In this document: one piece after another, positions 51,014-60,153 of the stretch
Position numbering within the stretch: the first letter of the stretch is position 1
How the letters are laid out: every line of letters begins with the position of its first letter
DNA from: Blastocatellia bacterium
Lineage (GTDB): Bacteria > Acidobacteriota > Blastocatellia > HR10
Direction: 5' to 3'
NCBI GenBank assembly: GCA_025055075.1
Contig: JANWYV010000054.1
Location: 1-64,000, forward strand
Length of the DNA: 64,000 nt
Program-made: the position numbers and the translations under genes
The notes under the pieces: generated by a model
Told to the model about the DNA's origin: nothing
Databases searched by the model: none
The model's input: only the letters and a program-made list of their open reading frames with translations

Positions 51014-52384
51014 TCATGGTTTTCCCTCCGATGTCCGGCGGACGACCACAGTTTGGACATACCGCTGCAAGAAGTCGCGAGCGCGCTCCGATTCGCCGGC
51101 TGCCTGCCACGCGGCTGCGGCAAAGAGCAGGTTCTCCTCCGATCCTCCCAGCTCCATCGCGCGCACGAAACTCTCGGCCGCGGTGCGATACTCGCCGAGG
51201 GCGAAACGCGTCTGTCCCAACCAGTGATGGTATAGGCCATTGGAGGAATCCCACCGTATCCCTTCTTCCAAGATGCGTTCCGCTTCCGCATATTGACCAG
51301 CGCGAAATCTCTCGATCGCGCGATCCAAATGCGCATGCGCGCGCTCGGTCGTCGAGAGCGAAACACCCCCTCTCTCAGCCCGCCATCGTTCGACATTCAT
51401 TCCCGCGATGAAGAGCACGATGGCGCTGAGCAGCGCTACGAGCAACACCACGCCATACGCGCGACCCAAACGGCGCAGATCCATCGTCAACGAGCGCTCC
51501 GATTCCGAAGGAAGAACACGACGCCCCGCTGATGCCTCGGAAGCATCCGACGCGGTCGAGAGCGATGGGTGTCCCTCCGCCGTCGATTCGAGGAGCCCTC
51601 GGCCTTCCCATTCGACTCCGCGCTCGGATCGACTGGGACGCGGGGACACCGAATCCACGCGCACGACGAGAGCGGTGAAATTATCGCGCGCGCCTCGCTC
51701 GTAGCACAGTTCCTTGAGCCGATCGCATACCCGCTGTGGATCCGATTCCCGCGCCAAAAGGTCCTGCAGTTCCTCATCGGTCACGTGGCGCGTGATCCCA
51801 TCGGTGCACAGCAAGAAGACCGTATTCGGCTCCAGCCCAATCTTCTTCATGTCCGGGATGACCTCTTCGCCAATGCCCAGGGCCCGTGTGAGGACATACT
51901 TCTTCGTGTACTCCAAGATGGAGAATCCGCCCAAATGCTCGGCTTCGACGAGCGTATGGTCAATCGTTTCGCGATAGAGCTTCCCTGCGGCGAAGCGATA
52001 GACGCGGCTATCGCCAATGTGACAGATCACCGCGTGTCGTGGCTCCAGAAGCAATACGGCGAGCGTCGTGGCCATGCCGCTCAATGATTCCTCGCTCATC
52101 GCCATCTCGCGAAGCGCTCCGTTCAGATATGCGATCACTTGCTCCAAATATCGCATGCGGTCGCCGCGCGTTTTTCTGGAGAAATGATGACGGAGGATCT
52201 CCATCGCCGTCCGGCTGGCAATCTCCCCCGCATTCTGTCCTCCCACGCCATCGGCCACGGCGAACAAGCCCACATCGTCCAATACCACGTAGCTATCCTC
52301 ATTCACCGGACGGCGAGGATTCAACCCGCGATCGGAGACGAGACCATAACTCCCCCTCTTGAACGGTTTGGCCATCGTGCTCAT
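51014..52384 (-). CDS. PP2C-type Ser/Thr phosphatase with membrane anchor and TPR tail
   Basis: A 456-residue protein. Residues 10-245 are a bacterial PP2C/PphA-like phosphatase with metal-binding motifs RPVNEDSYVV, ADGVGGQNAGE, GDSRVYRF, LCTDGITRHV and RDNFTALVV. A linker leads to one membrane helix (GVVLLVALLSAIVLFIAGM, about 310-330). The C-terminal 120 residues are TPR-like and lie on the other side of the membrane (GQYAEAERILEEGIRW, GEYRTAAESFVRAMELG). ATG 52384 is used with the GGGAG site before it. It should reverse Ser/Thr phosphorylation by Hanks-type kinases, none of which is in the window. Confidence 0.88.
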   Translation of the reverse strand: MSTMAKPFKRGSYGLVSDRGLNPRRPVNEDSYVVLDDVGLFAVADGVGGQNAGEIASRTAMEILRHHFSRKTRGDRMRYLEQVIAYLNGALREMAMSEESLSGMATTLAVLLLEPRHAVICHIGDSRVYRFAAGKLYRETIDHTLVEAEHLGGFSILEYTKKYVLTRALGIGEEVIPDMKKIGLEPNTVFLLCTDGITRHVTDEELQDLLARESDPQRVCDRLKELCYERGARDNFTALVVRVDSVSPRPSRSERGVEWEGRGLLESTAEGHPSLSTASDASEASAGRRVLPSESERSLTMDLRRLGRAYGVVLLVALLSAIVLFIAGMNVERWRAERGGVSLSTTERAHAHLDRAIERFRAGQYAEAERILEEGIRWDSSNGLYHHWLGQTRFALGEYRTAAESFVRAMELGGSEENLLFAAAAWQAAGESERARDFLQRYVQTVVVRRTSEGKP

Positions 52385-52561
52385 GACAACTCTCCCGCTG
52401 CGTGGCTCGGCAAACCGCCCTTGCCCATCCGCTTCAGTCCCTTTCGAGGGGAACTGCACTTCACCCACTCCGGCCGAGCGACATCCCTTCACACCATCGC
52501 CCGCGTGATGGCCTCTCGCCCCATTGTTCCCGAAAGCCGAGCTCGCATATCCGACGGTGTA

Positions 52562-52590
52562 ATTGTAATCTTCGCCCGACCCAGCGGCAA
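52562..52590 (-). promoter_or_regulatory. Likely promoter of the PP2C-PocR-TPR run
   Basis: Minus-strand TTGCCG (52585-52590), 17-base spacer, TACAAT (52562-52567). It leaves a leader of about 170 bases before the PP2C start; the 260-base gap holds no gene. Confidence 0.5.
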
Positions 52591-52644
52591 CGCGAGATGG
52601 ACCGAGGGGGGATGTGAGCCACGCGGTAGCGCGAGGGAGGCCGC

Positions 52645-53058
52645 TCATTCCCCAACGACCTTGATCACTACGCGCTTGCGCCGACGTCCATCGAACTCCG
52701 CATAGAAGACCCGCTGCCATGTCCCTAGATCCAGCTTCCCATTGGTCACCGGTATGATGACTTGATGATGGAGGAGCAAGCACTTCAGGTGCGCGTCTCC
52801 GTTGTCTTCGCCCGTGGCATGATGGCGATACGGGGCACCGTAGGGAGCGAGTTTCTCCAACATCTCATCGAGGTCCTGAAGTAATCCCTCCTCGTCGTCG
52901 TTGATATAAACGCCCGCCGTCGTATGGAGGGCAGAGACCAAGACCAGGCCTTCTCGAATCCCACTCTTTTGCACCGCGCGCTCCACCTCGCGCGTGATGT
53001 TGATGTACTCGCGCCGCTTCTTCGTGTGAAACTCCAGATACTCCGTATGCGACTTCAT
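52645..53058 (-). CDS. YjbQ/UPF0047-family protein
   Basis: A 137-residue protein of the YjbQ family, a small beta-sandwich trimer with a metal site ([30 protein letters not shown], and [12 protein letters not shown]). Some members make thiamine phosphate in vitro, but the physiological role is open. ATG 53058 follows GGGAGGGGAG; the extension to 53091 is not needed. It starts 29 bases after glgB, so both may share a transcript. Confidence 0.92.
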   Translation of the reverse strand: MKSHTEYLEFHTKKRREYINITREVERAVQKSGIREGLVLVSALHTTAGVYINDDEEGLLQDLDEMLEKLAPYGAPYRHHATGEDNGDAHLKCLLLHHQVIIPVTNGKLDLGTWQRVFYAEFDGRRRKRVVIKVVGE

Positions 53059-53087
53059 CTCCCCCTCCCTCGTGGATGAGTCCGCGA

Positions 53088-55289
53088 TCAATCGCGCTTC
53101 AAGACGATGACCGCCAGTGGAGGCAGCGTTACGCGAACCGAGTACGGGCGATCGGACCAGGCGATGGGTTCGGCCCGAATCGGCTCGGGATTGCCATGGC
53201 CGCTCCCTCCATATTCTGGCCGATCGCTGTTGAAGACCTCCCGATACTCGCCCGGTTCCGGGACGCCAACGCGATAGCCCAGGCGCGGCACCGGCGTGAA
53301 ATTGCAGATGAAGATGAGGAACGGAGCCTCACGACGCGCGCGCCGCAAAAAGGCGATGATGCTACACTCCCAATCGCGAAAATCAATCCACTCGAATCCC
53401 TCTGGCTCGAAATCGCGCTCGTAGAGCGCTGGCTCGGCCAGATAAAAATGGTTCAGGTCGCGGACGTACCGGTGCAGTTGGCGATGCGGCTCCTCTTCGA
53501 GCAAATGCCAATCGAGGCTCGAAGAGACGTCCCATTCGCGCCACTGTCCGAACTCGCTCCCCATGAAGAGGAGCTTCTTGCCCGGATGACCGAACATGTA
53601 TCCGTAGAGGAGCCGCAGATTCGCGAACTTCTGCCAGCGATCGCCAGGCATCTTCTCTATGAGCGAGCGCTTCCCATGCACCACTTCATCGTGCGAGAGC
53701 GGCAGGATATAGTTCTCCGAGAACGCATACATGAGCGAGAACGTCAGATCGTTGTGGTGATACTTGCGATAGATCGGATCCTTGGCCATATACCGCAGCG
53801 TGTCGTTCATCCACCCCATATTCCATTTGAACGTGAAGCCCAATCCGCCGAGATACGTCGGACGCGAGACCATGGGCCAGGCCGTAGATTCTTCGGCGAT
53901 CGTCACCGCGCCAGGATACAGCGCGTGCACCCATTCGTTGAATCGTCGAAGAAAAGCGATTGCCTCCAGGTCCTCGTTCCCGCCATAGATATTGGGCACC
54001 CATTCGCCCGGTCTTCGCGAGTAATCCAGATACAGCATCGAAGCGACGGCATCCACGCGCAGCCCGTCGGCATGATAGCGATCCAGCCAAAAGAGCGCGC
54101 TCCCGAGCAGGAAATTTCGCACTTCGTTCCGGCCATAGTTGAAAATCAGCGTCCCCCAATCCGGATGCTCCCCGCGACGCGGATCGGCATGCTCGTACAA
54201 ATGCGTGCCATCGAAGAAAGCCAACCCGTGCGCATCCCTGGGAAAGTGCGCGGGCACCCAATCGAGGATCACGCCGATTCCCCACTCGTGCAGCGTGTTC
54301 ACGAAATATGCGAAATCATCGGGCGTCCCGTACCGACTCGTCGGCGCATAATAACCGACGGCCTGATACCCCCATGATCCGTCGAACGGATGCTCCAAAA
54401 TGGGCAAAAGCTCGACGTGCGTGTACCCCATCTCCTTCACATACGCGGCCAACTGATGTGCGGCCTCTCGATACGTGAGCGGCCGATGTCCCTCTTCGGG
54501 CACACGCCGCCAGGAACCGAGATGCACCTCATAGATGTTCATCGGCGCATCCAGGGCATTCCGACGCGCGCGCTCTTGCATCCACGCTTCATCGGCGAAG
54601 CGACAGCGCGAGAGATCGAAGACGATCGTCGCCGTCTTGGGCGGAGGCTCGAAGAAGAAACCGTAGGGATCGCTTTTCAGAAGCAGCACGTCCCCATATT
54701 GCGACTTGATCTCAAACTTGTAGAGCGTGCCTTCCGGAAGGTCGGGAATGAAGAGTTCCCACACGCCACTGGTCCCTCGCACCCGCATGGGATGCCGGCG
54801 TCCATCCCAAGCATTGAAGTCGCCGACGACACTGACACGTCGCGCGTTCGGTGCCCAAACGGCGAAATGGACGCCGCGCACGCCCTCAATTTCGCGCACG
54901 TGCGCACCGAGTTTCTCATAAATGCGTTGATGCGTGCCCTCGCCGATGAGATAGAGATCGAAATCGGTGAGCACAGGAGGAAAGCTATATGGATCGAGGA
55001 ATTCCCGGATTTCTCCTCCGCTCACCGTGCGAAGCCGATACGGGAGAGGCTCCGTCTCTCCCCAGAGGACAGCTTCGTAAAATCCATCCGGATGCACACG
55101 TTCCATCGGATGCACTTGTCCCGAACGAGCATCTATGACGAAGGCTGTGTCGGCCTCTGGCAAGAAGGCGCGAATGGCGAAGCCTGATTCTCCTTCGCGC
55201 GCGACTGGATGCCTGCCTAAGATGTGAAACGGATCGGCGTGTTCGGCCCGCACGATCAATTCGATCTCTGCTGGCGATGCCGTGCTCAT
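53088..55289 (-). CDS. glgB: 1,4-alpha-glucan branching enzyme
   Basis: A 733-residue GH13 enzyme of normal length that makes alpha-1,6 branches in glycogen. Two N-terminal beta-sandwich (CBM48-type) modules are followed by the barrel with [12 protein letters not shown], the nucleophile Asp in [16 protein letters not shown], the acid/base Glu in [10 protein letters not shown] and the stabilising Asp in [12 protein letters not shown] 55289 is preferred because the probable promoter (-10 at 55317-55322) lies between it and the alternative ATG at 55316. No other glycogen gene is in the window. Confidence 0.95.
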   Translation of the reverse strand: MSTASPAEIELIVRAEHADPFHILGRHPVAREGESGFAIRAFLPEADTAFVIDARSGQVHPMERVHPDGFYEAVLWGETEPLPYRLRTVSGGEIREFLDPYSFPPVLTDFDLYLIGEGTHQRIYEKLGAHVREIEGVRGVHFAVWAPNARRVSVVGDFNAWDGRRHPMRVRGTSGVWELFIPDLPEGTLYKFEIKSQYGDVLLLKSDPYGFFFEPPPKTATIVFDLSRCRFADEAWMQERARRNALDAPMNIYEVHLGSWRRVPEEGHRPLTYREAAHQLAAYVKEMGYTHVELLPILEHPFDGSWGYQAVGYYAPTSRYGTPDDFAYFVNTLHEWGIGVILDWVPAHFPRDAHGLAFFDGTHLYEHADPRRGEHPDWGTLIFNYGRNEVRNFLLGSALFWLDRYHADGLRVDAVASMLYLDYSRRPGEWVPNIYGGNEDLEAIAFLRRFNEWVHALYPGAVTIAEESTAWPMVSRPTYLGGLGFTFKWNMGWMNDTLRYMAKDPIYRKYHHNDLTFSLMYAFSENYILPLSHDEVVHGKRSLIEKMPGDRWQKFANLRLLYGYMFGHPGKKLLFMGSEFGQWREWDVSSSLDWHLLEEEPHRQLHRYVRDLNHFYLAEPALYERDFEPEGFEWIDFRDWECSIIAFLRRARREAPFLIFICNFTPVPRLGYRVGVPEPGEYREVFNSDRPEYGGSGHGNPEPIRAEPIAWSDRPYSVRVTLPPLAVIVLKRD

Positions 55290-55290
55290 A

Positions 55291-55346
55291 CTGGCAAGGT
55301 CTCGCGAAGCCCGCATATAATGCCCATCTCGTCGGCTCGGCCTCAA
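55291..55346. promoter_or_regulatory. Overlapping divergent promoters of glgB and the P-loop kinase
   Basis: Rightwards: CTGGCA (55291-55296) and a perfect TATAAT (55316-55321), spacer 19. Leftwards: minus-strand TTGAGG (55341-55346) and CATTAT (55317-55322), spacer 18. The two -10 boxes cover the same bases, so only one direction can be occupied at a time. Confidence 0.5.
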
Positions 55347-55361
55347 TGGTTGGGAGGGAGG

Positions 55362-55859
55362 ATGCGACCGAGCGCGCACATTTTAATCGGGCTTCCCGGC
55401 TCTGGCAAGAGCACGCTCGCGCGGCGCCTGGCCGAGCAGCATGCGCCAGCTTCGATCATCAGTTCCGATGAGATCCGCAAGCACCTTTACGGTGATGAAG
55501 CTATCCAGGGGGAAGCCGCGCGAGTGTTTCGTCTCGCGCGCTCGAATTTGCTGGCCGCCGTGCGCGCGGGACGCAATGTCATCTATGACGCTACGAACGT
55601 CAACCCGAAATTCCGCCGCCTGACGATCCGCGAGCTGCGCGAAAGCGGCGTTCGATGGATCATCGGCTACTGGCTCGATGTGCCGCTTCCCCTCTGTCAA
55701 GAGCGGAATCGCGAGCGCGATCGCGTGGTTCCCGAAGCCGTCCTGCGCCGCATGCTGGAGGAATTGCGTCGATCTCCTCCCACCTTCCATGAAGGATTCG
55801 ATGAGTTGGTAATCACCGGAGCGGACGTCGAGATCTGCGCTGACCTCGTGGGGAAATGA
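55362..55859 (+). CDS. Small P-loop kinase (polynucleotide-kinase-like)
   Basis: A 165-residue ATPase: Walker [12 protein letters not shown] at residues 8-17, [11 protein letters not shown] substrate lid, the [11 protein letters not shown] motif of T4 Pnk/Zeta-like kinases and an RERDRVVPE lid arginine segment. It should phosphorylate a small metabolite or nucleic acid 5' end. ATG 55362 follows GGGAGGGAGG; an upstream open frame has no support. No partner gene shows its substrate. Confidence 0.87.
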   Translation: MRPSAHILIGLPGSGKSTLARRLAEQHAPASIISSDEIRKHLYGDEAIQGEAARVFRLARSNLLAAVRAGRNVIYDATNVNPKFRRLTIRELRESGVRWIIGYWLDVPLPLCQERNRERDRVVPEAVLRRMLEELRRSPPTFHEGFDELVITGADVEICADLVGK

Positions 55860-55887
55860 CGTGCCCGCGTCGCCCCCATGCGGGCCG

Positions 55888-57288
55888 TCATGCCATCCAC
55901 TGCAGGAGCAGCGTCGCGAGCCCGAGCATGATGGTCACGCTCGCGACGTCCTGAAACGCCGTCTCGAAGGGACCGGCCGTCAACGCGGGGTCAAAGCCCA
56001 GACGTTTCGAGAGCATCGGGATCACTGTCCCCACGACTCCCGAGAGATTGATGGCGACGAACATCGAGAAGCCGACGACGAATCCAAAGACGGGATCGAA
56101 CCATGTGCCGCGCTCCGCCATGCGTTGCCACCCATGCCAGAAGCCACCGACGAGGAAGATGAGCGGACCCAGGATCGCTCCTAAAATGAGCGTCGTCCGA
56201 AGCTGCCGCCAAACCGGACGCCACCAATCTTTCAAGCTGATGTGTCCCGTCGCCAATCCCCGCACGACGATCGTCGCCGATTGCAGTCCCGTATTCCCCG
56301 AGATCGCTTGAATGACCGGCATGAACGACGCCAGAAGAATGACCGTCCCCAGCGTATCATCGAACCGATGGATGACGACACCAGCGATCAGTTCAATGAG
56401 GACCGTCATGAGGAGCCATGGCAAGCGCAATCGGGCGATCTCCCCAGGCGTCCGCCGCTCCAACTCCGCGGCATCCGATCCGACCATGCGGAAGTAATCT
56501 TCGGTCAGCTCCTCCTGAAGGACATCAATCACATCATCCACAGTTACGATCCCCACGAGCCGGTTCTCGTCATCCACGACGGGAACAGCCATGAGATCGT
56601 ACTTCGAGACAACGCGCGCGACTTCCTCCTGATCCGTGCTCGTGTGCACACTGATGACGTCCGTGGACATGATCTTGCGCAGAGGCGTGCTCGGAGGATT
56701 GAGCAACAGTTGGCGCAGGCTCACGACTCCGACGAGATGATGCCGATCGTCCACGACGTAGAGGTAGAAGACCATCTCCAGCTCGTCGCTCTTGCGCTGC
56801 AAGGTGGAGATGGCCTCGCCGACGGTCATGTCCTCATGCAACGCGAAGACATGAGGATTCATGATGCGCCCGGCCGTGTTTTCCTCGAACTGCAGCTGAT
56901 CCACGACATCCACCGACCGGGCGACATGCATCAGCTCGAGCACGCGCTCGACCAATCCCGGAGGTAATTTGGAGGTGATCTGCGTCGCATCGTCTACGGG
57001 GATCTTCTGCAGGAGGTCGGCGATCGTCTCCGGTTCCAAGTGGGCGAGGAGCGAAGCCGCTTCCTCCGGCGGCATCTCGCTCAAGGTCGAAGCTACAAAA
57101 TTCCCGTCTTGCTTTAGCAGAGAGCGGAAGGCGAAGAGTCGCTCCCCATCGGTGAGGTTCCCGAAGATGACGGCGACGTCGGCTGGACGCATCTTGCGGA
57201 GCAAATTCACGAGGTTAGTACTCGCCCCAATGCGCGCCAATTTGCGCGCCGACTCGATGGCCAGGTCGAGTTTCCGCTGGTACGCCAT
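55888..57288 (-). CDS. mgtE: MgtE-type magnesium transporter
   Basis: A 466-residue channel. The N domain (superhelical, RPADVAVIFGNLTDGERLFAF, EAASLLAHLEPETIADLLQKI) is followed by two CBS domains (IMNPHVFALHEDMTVGEAI and IMSTDVISVHTSTDQEE) and five C-terminal membrane helices with VIQAISGNTGLQS and FVAINLSGVVGT. Length and order are canonical. It controls Mg2+ entry by Mg2+ binding to the cytosolic domains. Start ATG 57288; gene upstream (alkyltransferase-like) ends 70 bases away. Confidence 0.96.
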   Translation of the reverse strand: MAYQRKLDLAIESARKLARIGASTNLVNLLRKMRPADVAVIFGNLTDGERLFAFRSLLKQDGNFVASTLSEMPPEEAASLLAHLEPETIADLLQKIPVDDATQITSKLPPGLVERVLELMHVARSVDVVDQLQFEENTAGRIMNPHVFALHEDMTVGEAISTLQRKSDELEMVFYLYVVDDRHHLVGVVSLRQLLLNPPSTPLRKIMSTDVISVHTSTDQEEVARVVSKYDLMAVPVVDDENRLVGIVTVDDVIDVLQEELTEDYFRMVGSDAAELERRTPGEIARLRLPWLLMTVLIELIAGVVIHRFDDTLGTVILLASFMPVIQAISGNTGLQSATIVVRGLATGHISLKDWWRPVWRQLRTTLILGAILGPLIFLVGGFWHGWQRMAERGTWFDPVFGFVVGFSMFVAINLSGVVGTVIPMLSKRLGFDPALTAGPFETAFQDVASVTIMLGLATLLLQWMA

Positions 57289-57357
57289 CCTCAGTTTTTC
57301 GTCCTCGTCCCGTCATCTTCGCCAAACACCTAAGAATGACAAATTTCGCGCCACTTT

Positions 57358-57783
57358 TCAACGGAAATCTCCGGAAGCGAAAATTTTTCTGTCCCGGCTT
57401 CGACGAGAGGGCACCGTACGACGCGGTCGCCACCGATACGCCTCAATCGCCACTTGATCCTCGGCGAGAAACGCGACACCTTCAGCTCGCAGGAGATCGC
57501 GCTGAAGCTGCTGCAGCCAGAGCGCGCGCCGACCAATAGTCAAACGTCCATCGCGATTGACCACCCGATGCCAAGGAACATCGGGAGGGCAAACCGCGAG
57601 CGCCCATCCGACCACGCGCGCCGAGACATTCGCCCGGCAGAGCGCCGCGATGTCGCCGTAAGACGCCACGCGCCCGCGCGGAATGCGTCGCACGAGACGA
57701 TAGATCTCAGCAAAGCATCGGCCTCGAACCCTTTGATGGGCCGATTCGTTCCCTCTGGCGGTCCTTCCTTCACGCTCCCGCAT
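57358..57783 (-). CDS. atl: Alkyltransferase-like DNA repair protein (ATL)
   Basis: A 141-residue MGMT-fold protein. The DNA-binding helix-turn-helix (IPRGRVASYGDIAALC) and the arginine finger (ANVSARVVGWAL) are normal, but the active site reads PPDVPWHRVVNRDG with Trp71 in place of the reactive Cys. That is the mark of alkyltransferase-like proteins, which flip O6-alkylguanine out and hand it to nucleotide-excision repair instead of removing the alkyl group. ATG 57783 is chosen; a TTG further upstream is possible. It overlaps the upstream membrane-protein gene by 14 bases. The C-terminus (about 40 residues, Arg-rich) is longer than usual. Confidence 0.9.
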   Translation of the reverse strand: MREREGRTARGNESAHQRVRGRCFAEIYRLVRRIPRGRVASYGDIAALCRANVSARVVGWALAVCPPDVPWHRVVNRDGRLTIGRRALWLQQLQRDLLRAEGVAFLAEDQVAIEAYRWRPRRTVPSRRSRDRKIFASGDFR

Positions 57784-58255
57784 GACGTAATGCTCCAGCA
57801 AGCGCGAGCATGATGTAAATCAGAACGATCGCTTCAAGAGCATCCAACACACCAATCACGGTGAGCGCCGTGCGCGCTCGCGCGCGAAAGGAGGGAGCAG
57901 GCTTCGAATCCTGTTGCAGGTGAGCGACGGCCTGCGACGTCGCCCCTGTCCACTCGTTGGCCGCCCATCCAAACCAGTGATAGAGAACGACGAAGAGGAC
58001 AGGCCCCCATGCGAGCGCCCCCGGATAGGCGAGCGCATAAAGGAAAAGCAACGTGAAGTACACGGCTTCCAACCGAATCAACCCGGTCAATTGACCGAGT
58101 CCTTCGATCTCGCGCGGCGTGAGTGTCGCTGGGACATCCGAGGTCACTCGCGCCAGCGCCCGCAATCGAGTCCATCCGAGTACGTTTATCCCCAGACAGA
58201 GCAGCGTCAGCGCGAGCATCCCCGCGGTCACCACCTGAAACGTCCTTCCCGCCAT
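57770..58255 (-). CDS. Small membrane protein, four predicted helices
   Basis: A 161-residue integral membrane protein. Hydrophobic segments at about 8-28 (VVTAGMLALTLLCLGINVLG), 58-78 (LEAVYFTLLFLYALAYPGA), 80-95 (WGPVLFVVLYHWFGWAA) and 133-152 (VLDALEAIVLIYIMLALAG). I do not recognise the family. The start, ATG 58255, lies 6 bases after a GATACT sequence and has no ribosome site, so it may be leaderless. The alkyltransferase-like gene overlaps its end. Confidence 0.75.
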   Translation of the reverse strand: MAGRTFQVVTAGMLALTLLCLGINVLGWTRLRALARVTSDVPATLTPREIEGLGQLTGLIRLEAVYFTLLFLYALAYPGALAWGPVLFVVLYHWFGWAANEWTGATSQAVAHLQQDSKPAPSFRARARTALTVIGVLDALEAIVLIYIMLALAGALRHAGA

Positions 58256-58353
58256 AGGGCAAGTATCATGTTCAAAGAGGAACCCAGAAGCAAGTGAAGA
58301 ATTCGCGATCCAAATGAAAACGATGATGAAGGACGGCCATCGGACGCATGAGC

Positions 58354-58383
58354 TTGACGTATGTGAGCACAGGCCGATATAAC
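58354..58383 (+). promoter_or_regulatory. Promoter of the dienelactone hydrolase gene
   Basis: TTGACG (58354-58359), 18-base spacer, TATAAC (58378-58383). The start codon at 58436 follows with a GAGGAGG ribosome site. Confidence 0.6.
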
Positions 58384-58435
58384 TTCACCTTCGTTCGACG
58401 AAGAGAATTTCCGGAACACGGCGAGGAGGAAACCA

Positions 58436-59113
58436 ATGGCCGGACAAATGGTTGAATTCACGGCGAACGGGAAGACGGCGTCGGGGTATCTTTCGCTCCC
58501 TGCCGAGAAGGGTCCCGGCGTCGTTGTCATTCAAGAGTGGTGGGGGTTGGTGGATCACATCAAAGATGTCTGCGACCGCTTTGCGGCGGCCGGATACGTC
58601 GCTCTGGCTCCCGATCTGTATCATGGGCAGACGACGAAATCCCCCGATGAAGCGGGAAAGCTCATGATGGCGCTTCGAATTGATGAAGCCGAGAAAGAGC
58701 TGCGGGGAGCGATCCAATACCTGCTTGCTCATCCGTCGGTCGAACCGAAGAAGGTCGGCACGATCGGATTCTGCATGGGGGGAGCGCTCTCGCTCTACGC
58801 CGCGTGCGAGAACCCTCAGGTGAGCGCATGTGTTGTCTTCTACGGCGGGCATCCGAATGTGAAACCGAAGTTGGAGAAACTGCACGCGCCCGTGCTCGGC
58901 ATCTATGCGGAGCGGGATCAATTCGTGACGCCGGAATCGGTGCGTCAATTGGAAGCGCAGTTGAAGCAGCTCGGGAAGACGGTCGAATTCCACATTTATC
59001 CGGGAGTGGACCACGCGTTTTTCAATGACACGCGACCGGAAGTGTACAACCGAGAGGCTGCGGAAGACGCCTGGCGGCGAACTTTGGAATTCTTCGGCAA
59101 ATACTTGCGCTGA
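58436..59113 (+). CDS. Dienelactone hydrolase family protein
   Basis: A 225-residue alpha/beta hydrolase. Nucleophile Cys in GFCMGGALS, acid Asp in AERDQFVTPE and His in GVDHAFFNDTRP form the Cys-His-Asp triad of dienelactone hydrolases; VVIQEWWGLVDHIKD and APDLYHG are family marks. It hydrolyses lactones or small esters in the cytoplasm. No aromatic degradation genes are close, so the natural substrate is unclear. Confidence 0.93.
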   Translation: MAGQMVEFTANGKTASGYLSLPAEKGPGVVVIQEWWGLVDHIKDVCDRFAAAGYVALAPDLYHGQTTKSPDEAGKLMMALRIDEAEKELRGAIQYLLAHPSVEPKKVGTIGFCMGGALSLYAACENPQVSACVVFYGGHPNVKPKLEKLHAPVLGIYAERDQFVTPESVRQLEAQLKQLGKTVEFHIYPGVDHAFFNDTRPEVYNREAAEDAWRRTLEFFGKYLR

Positions 59114-59241
59114 GGCACTCCGCGATGCGGATCTTGGCTCGAGCGTTTCGAGACGCCGAAGCGCTCGGGCGCACGGAAGCGGCTCATCGCGTGGCGTCCT
59201 TGATCAATTCCGGCGAGATGCGCGCGAGAGAGACAACGTCC

Positions 59242-60036
59242 TCACGCCTCGCTCGCAGAATCGGCGACAGCCATTCCCATGATGTGATAGCCGCCATCAA
59301 CGAAGAGGATCTCGCCGGTGATGCCGCGTGAGAGCGAGCTCACGAAGAAGAGGGCGGCATCAGCCACTTCGGCTGGATCGGTGTTGCGCCGAAGTGGGGC
59401 GGTCTGCGCCACGTGTTTCAGCATGCGGGAGAAACCGGGAACGCCGCTGGCAGCGAGCGTCTTGATTGGACCGGGCGAGAGTGCGTTGACGCGAATCCCC
59501 CGCGGCCCAAGTTCGGCAGCGAGATATTTTACCGTGGACTCAAGCGCGGCCTTGGCCACGCCCATGATGTTGTAGCCTGGCATCACGCGCTCGCTCCCCA
59601 GATAGGTGAGCGTCACGATGCTCCCCCCGTGCTCCGCCATAAGCGAGGCCGCACGACGCGCCACGGCGATGAGCGAATAGACGCTGACCTCATGGGCGAT
59701 GCGATATCCCTCTCGCGACGTGTGAAGGAATGCCCCTTCCAAATCCTCGCGCGGAGCGAACGCGACCGAGTGAATGAGGAAATCGAGATGCTGAAACTCA
59801 CGCGCGAGTGTTTGGAAGACCGCCTCGATCTGCTCCTCCTCGGTCACATCGCACGGGAGAATGAGCGGAGGATGCCGCAAGGTTGCTGCCAGTTCGCGCA
59901 CGTTCTCTCCGAGCCGCTCATTTTGATACGTCAGCGCGAGCCGAGCGCCCGCTTCGTCGAAGCGCTGGGCGATCGCCCACGCGATGCTCCGCTTATTCGC
60001 GACACCGAAGATGATCCCCGTCTTCCCTTCGAGCAT
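59242..60036 (-). CDS. fabI: Enoyl-ACP reductase (NADH), FabI type
   Basis: A 264-residue SDR enzyme that completes each cycle of fatty-acid elongation. The cofactor loop GVANKRSIAWAI, the SVAFAPREDLEG segment and the active site Tyr/Lys pair (YLGSERVMPGYNIMGVAK) are typical of FabI. The promoter ends 8 bases before the ATG at 60036 and no ribosome site is present, so the message should be leaderless or nearly so. The divergent DedA-type operon starts 118 bases away. Confidence 0.95.
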   Translation of the reverse strand: MLEGKTGIIFGVANKRSIAWAIAQRFDEAGARLALTYQNERLGENVRELAATLRHPPLILPCDVTEEEQIEAVFQTLAREFQHLDFLIHSVAFAPREDLEGAFLHTSREGYRIAHEVSVYSLIAVARRAASLMAEHGGSIVTLTYLGSERVMPGYNIMGVAKAALESTVKYLAAELGPRGIRVNALSPGPIKTLAASGVPGFSRMLKHVAQTAPLRRNTDPAEVADAALFFVSSLSRGITGEILFVDGGYHIMGMAVADSASEA

Positions 60037-60044
60037 AGGCCCAA

Positions 60045-60073
60045 ACGATACCCGACGACGCCGGAGGCGTCAA
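60045..60073 (-). promoter_or_regulatory. Promoter of fabI, predicting a leaderless mRNA
   Basis: Minus-strand TTGACG (60068-60073), 17-base spacer, TATCGT (60045-60050). Expected start of transcription 60037-60038 is at the ATG (60036). Confidence 0.55.
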
Positions 60074-60087
60074 CTCCCCACCGATTT

Positions 60088-60116
60088 TTGACAGCCTCGG
60101 CGCAAGCAGCTAAACT
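60088..60116 (+). promoter_or_regulatory. Promoter of the two DedA-like genes
   Basis: Consensus TTGACA (60088-60093), 17-base spacer, TAAACT (60111-60116); the GTG start at 60154 follows a CGGAGGGG ribosome site. Confidence 0.65.
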
Positions 60117-60153
60117 CTCCGCTTTCGCGATCGAATGATACGGAGGGGATGCC

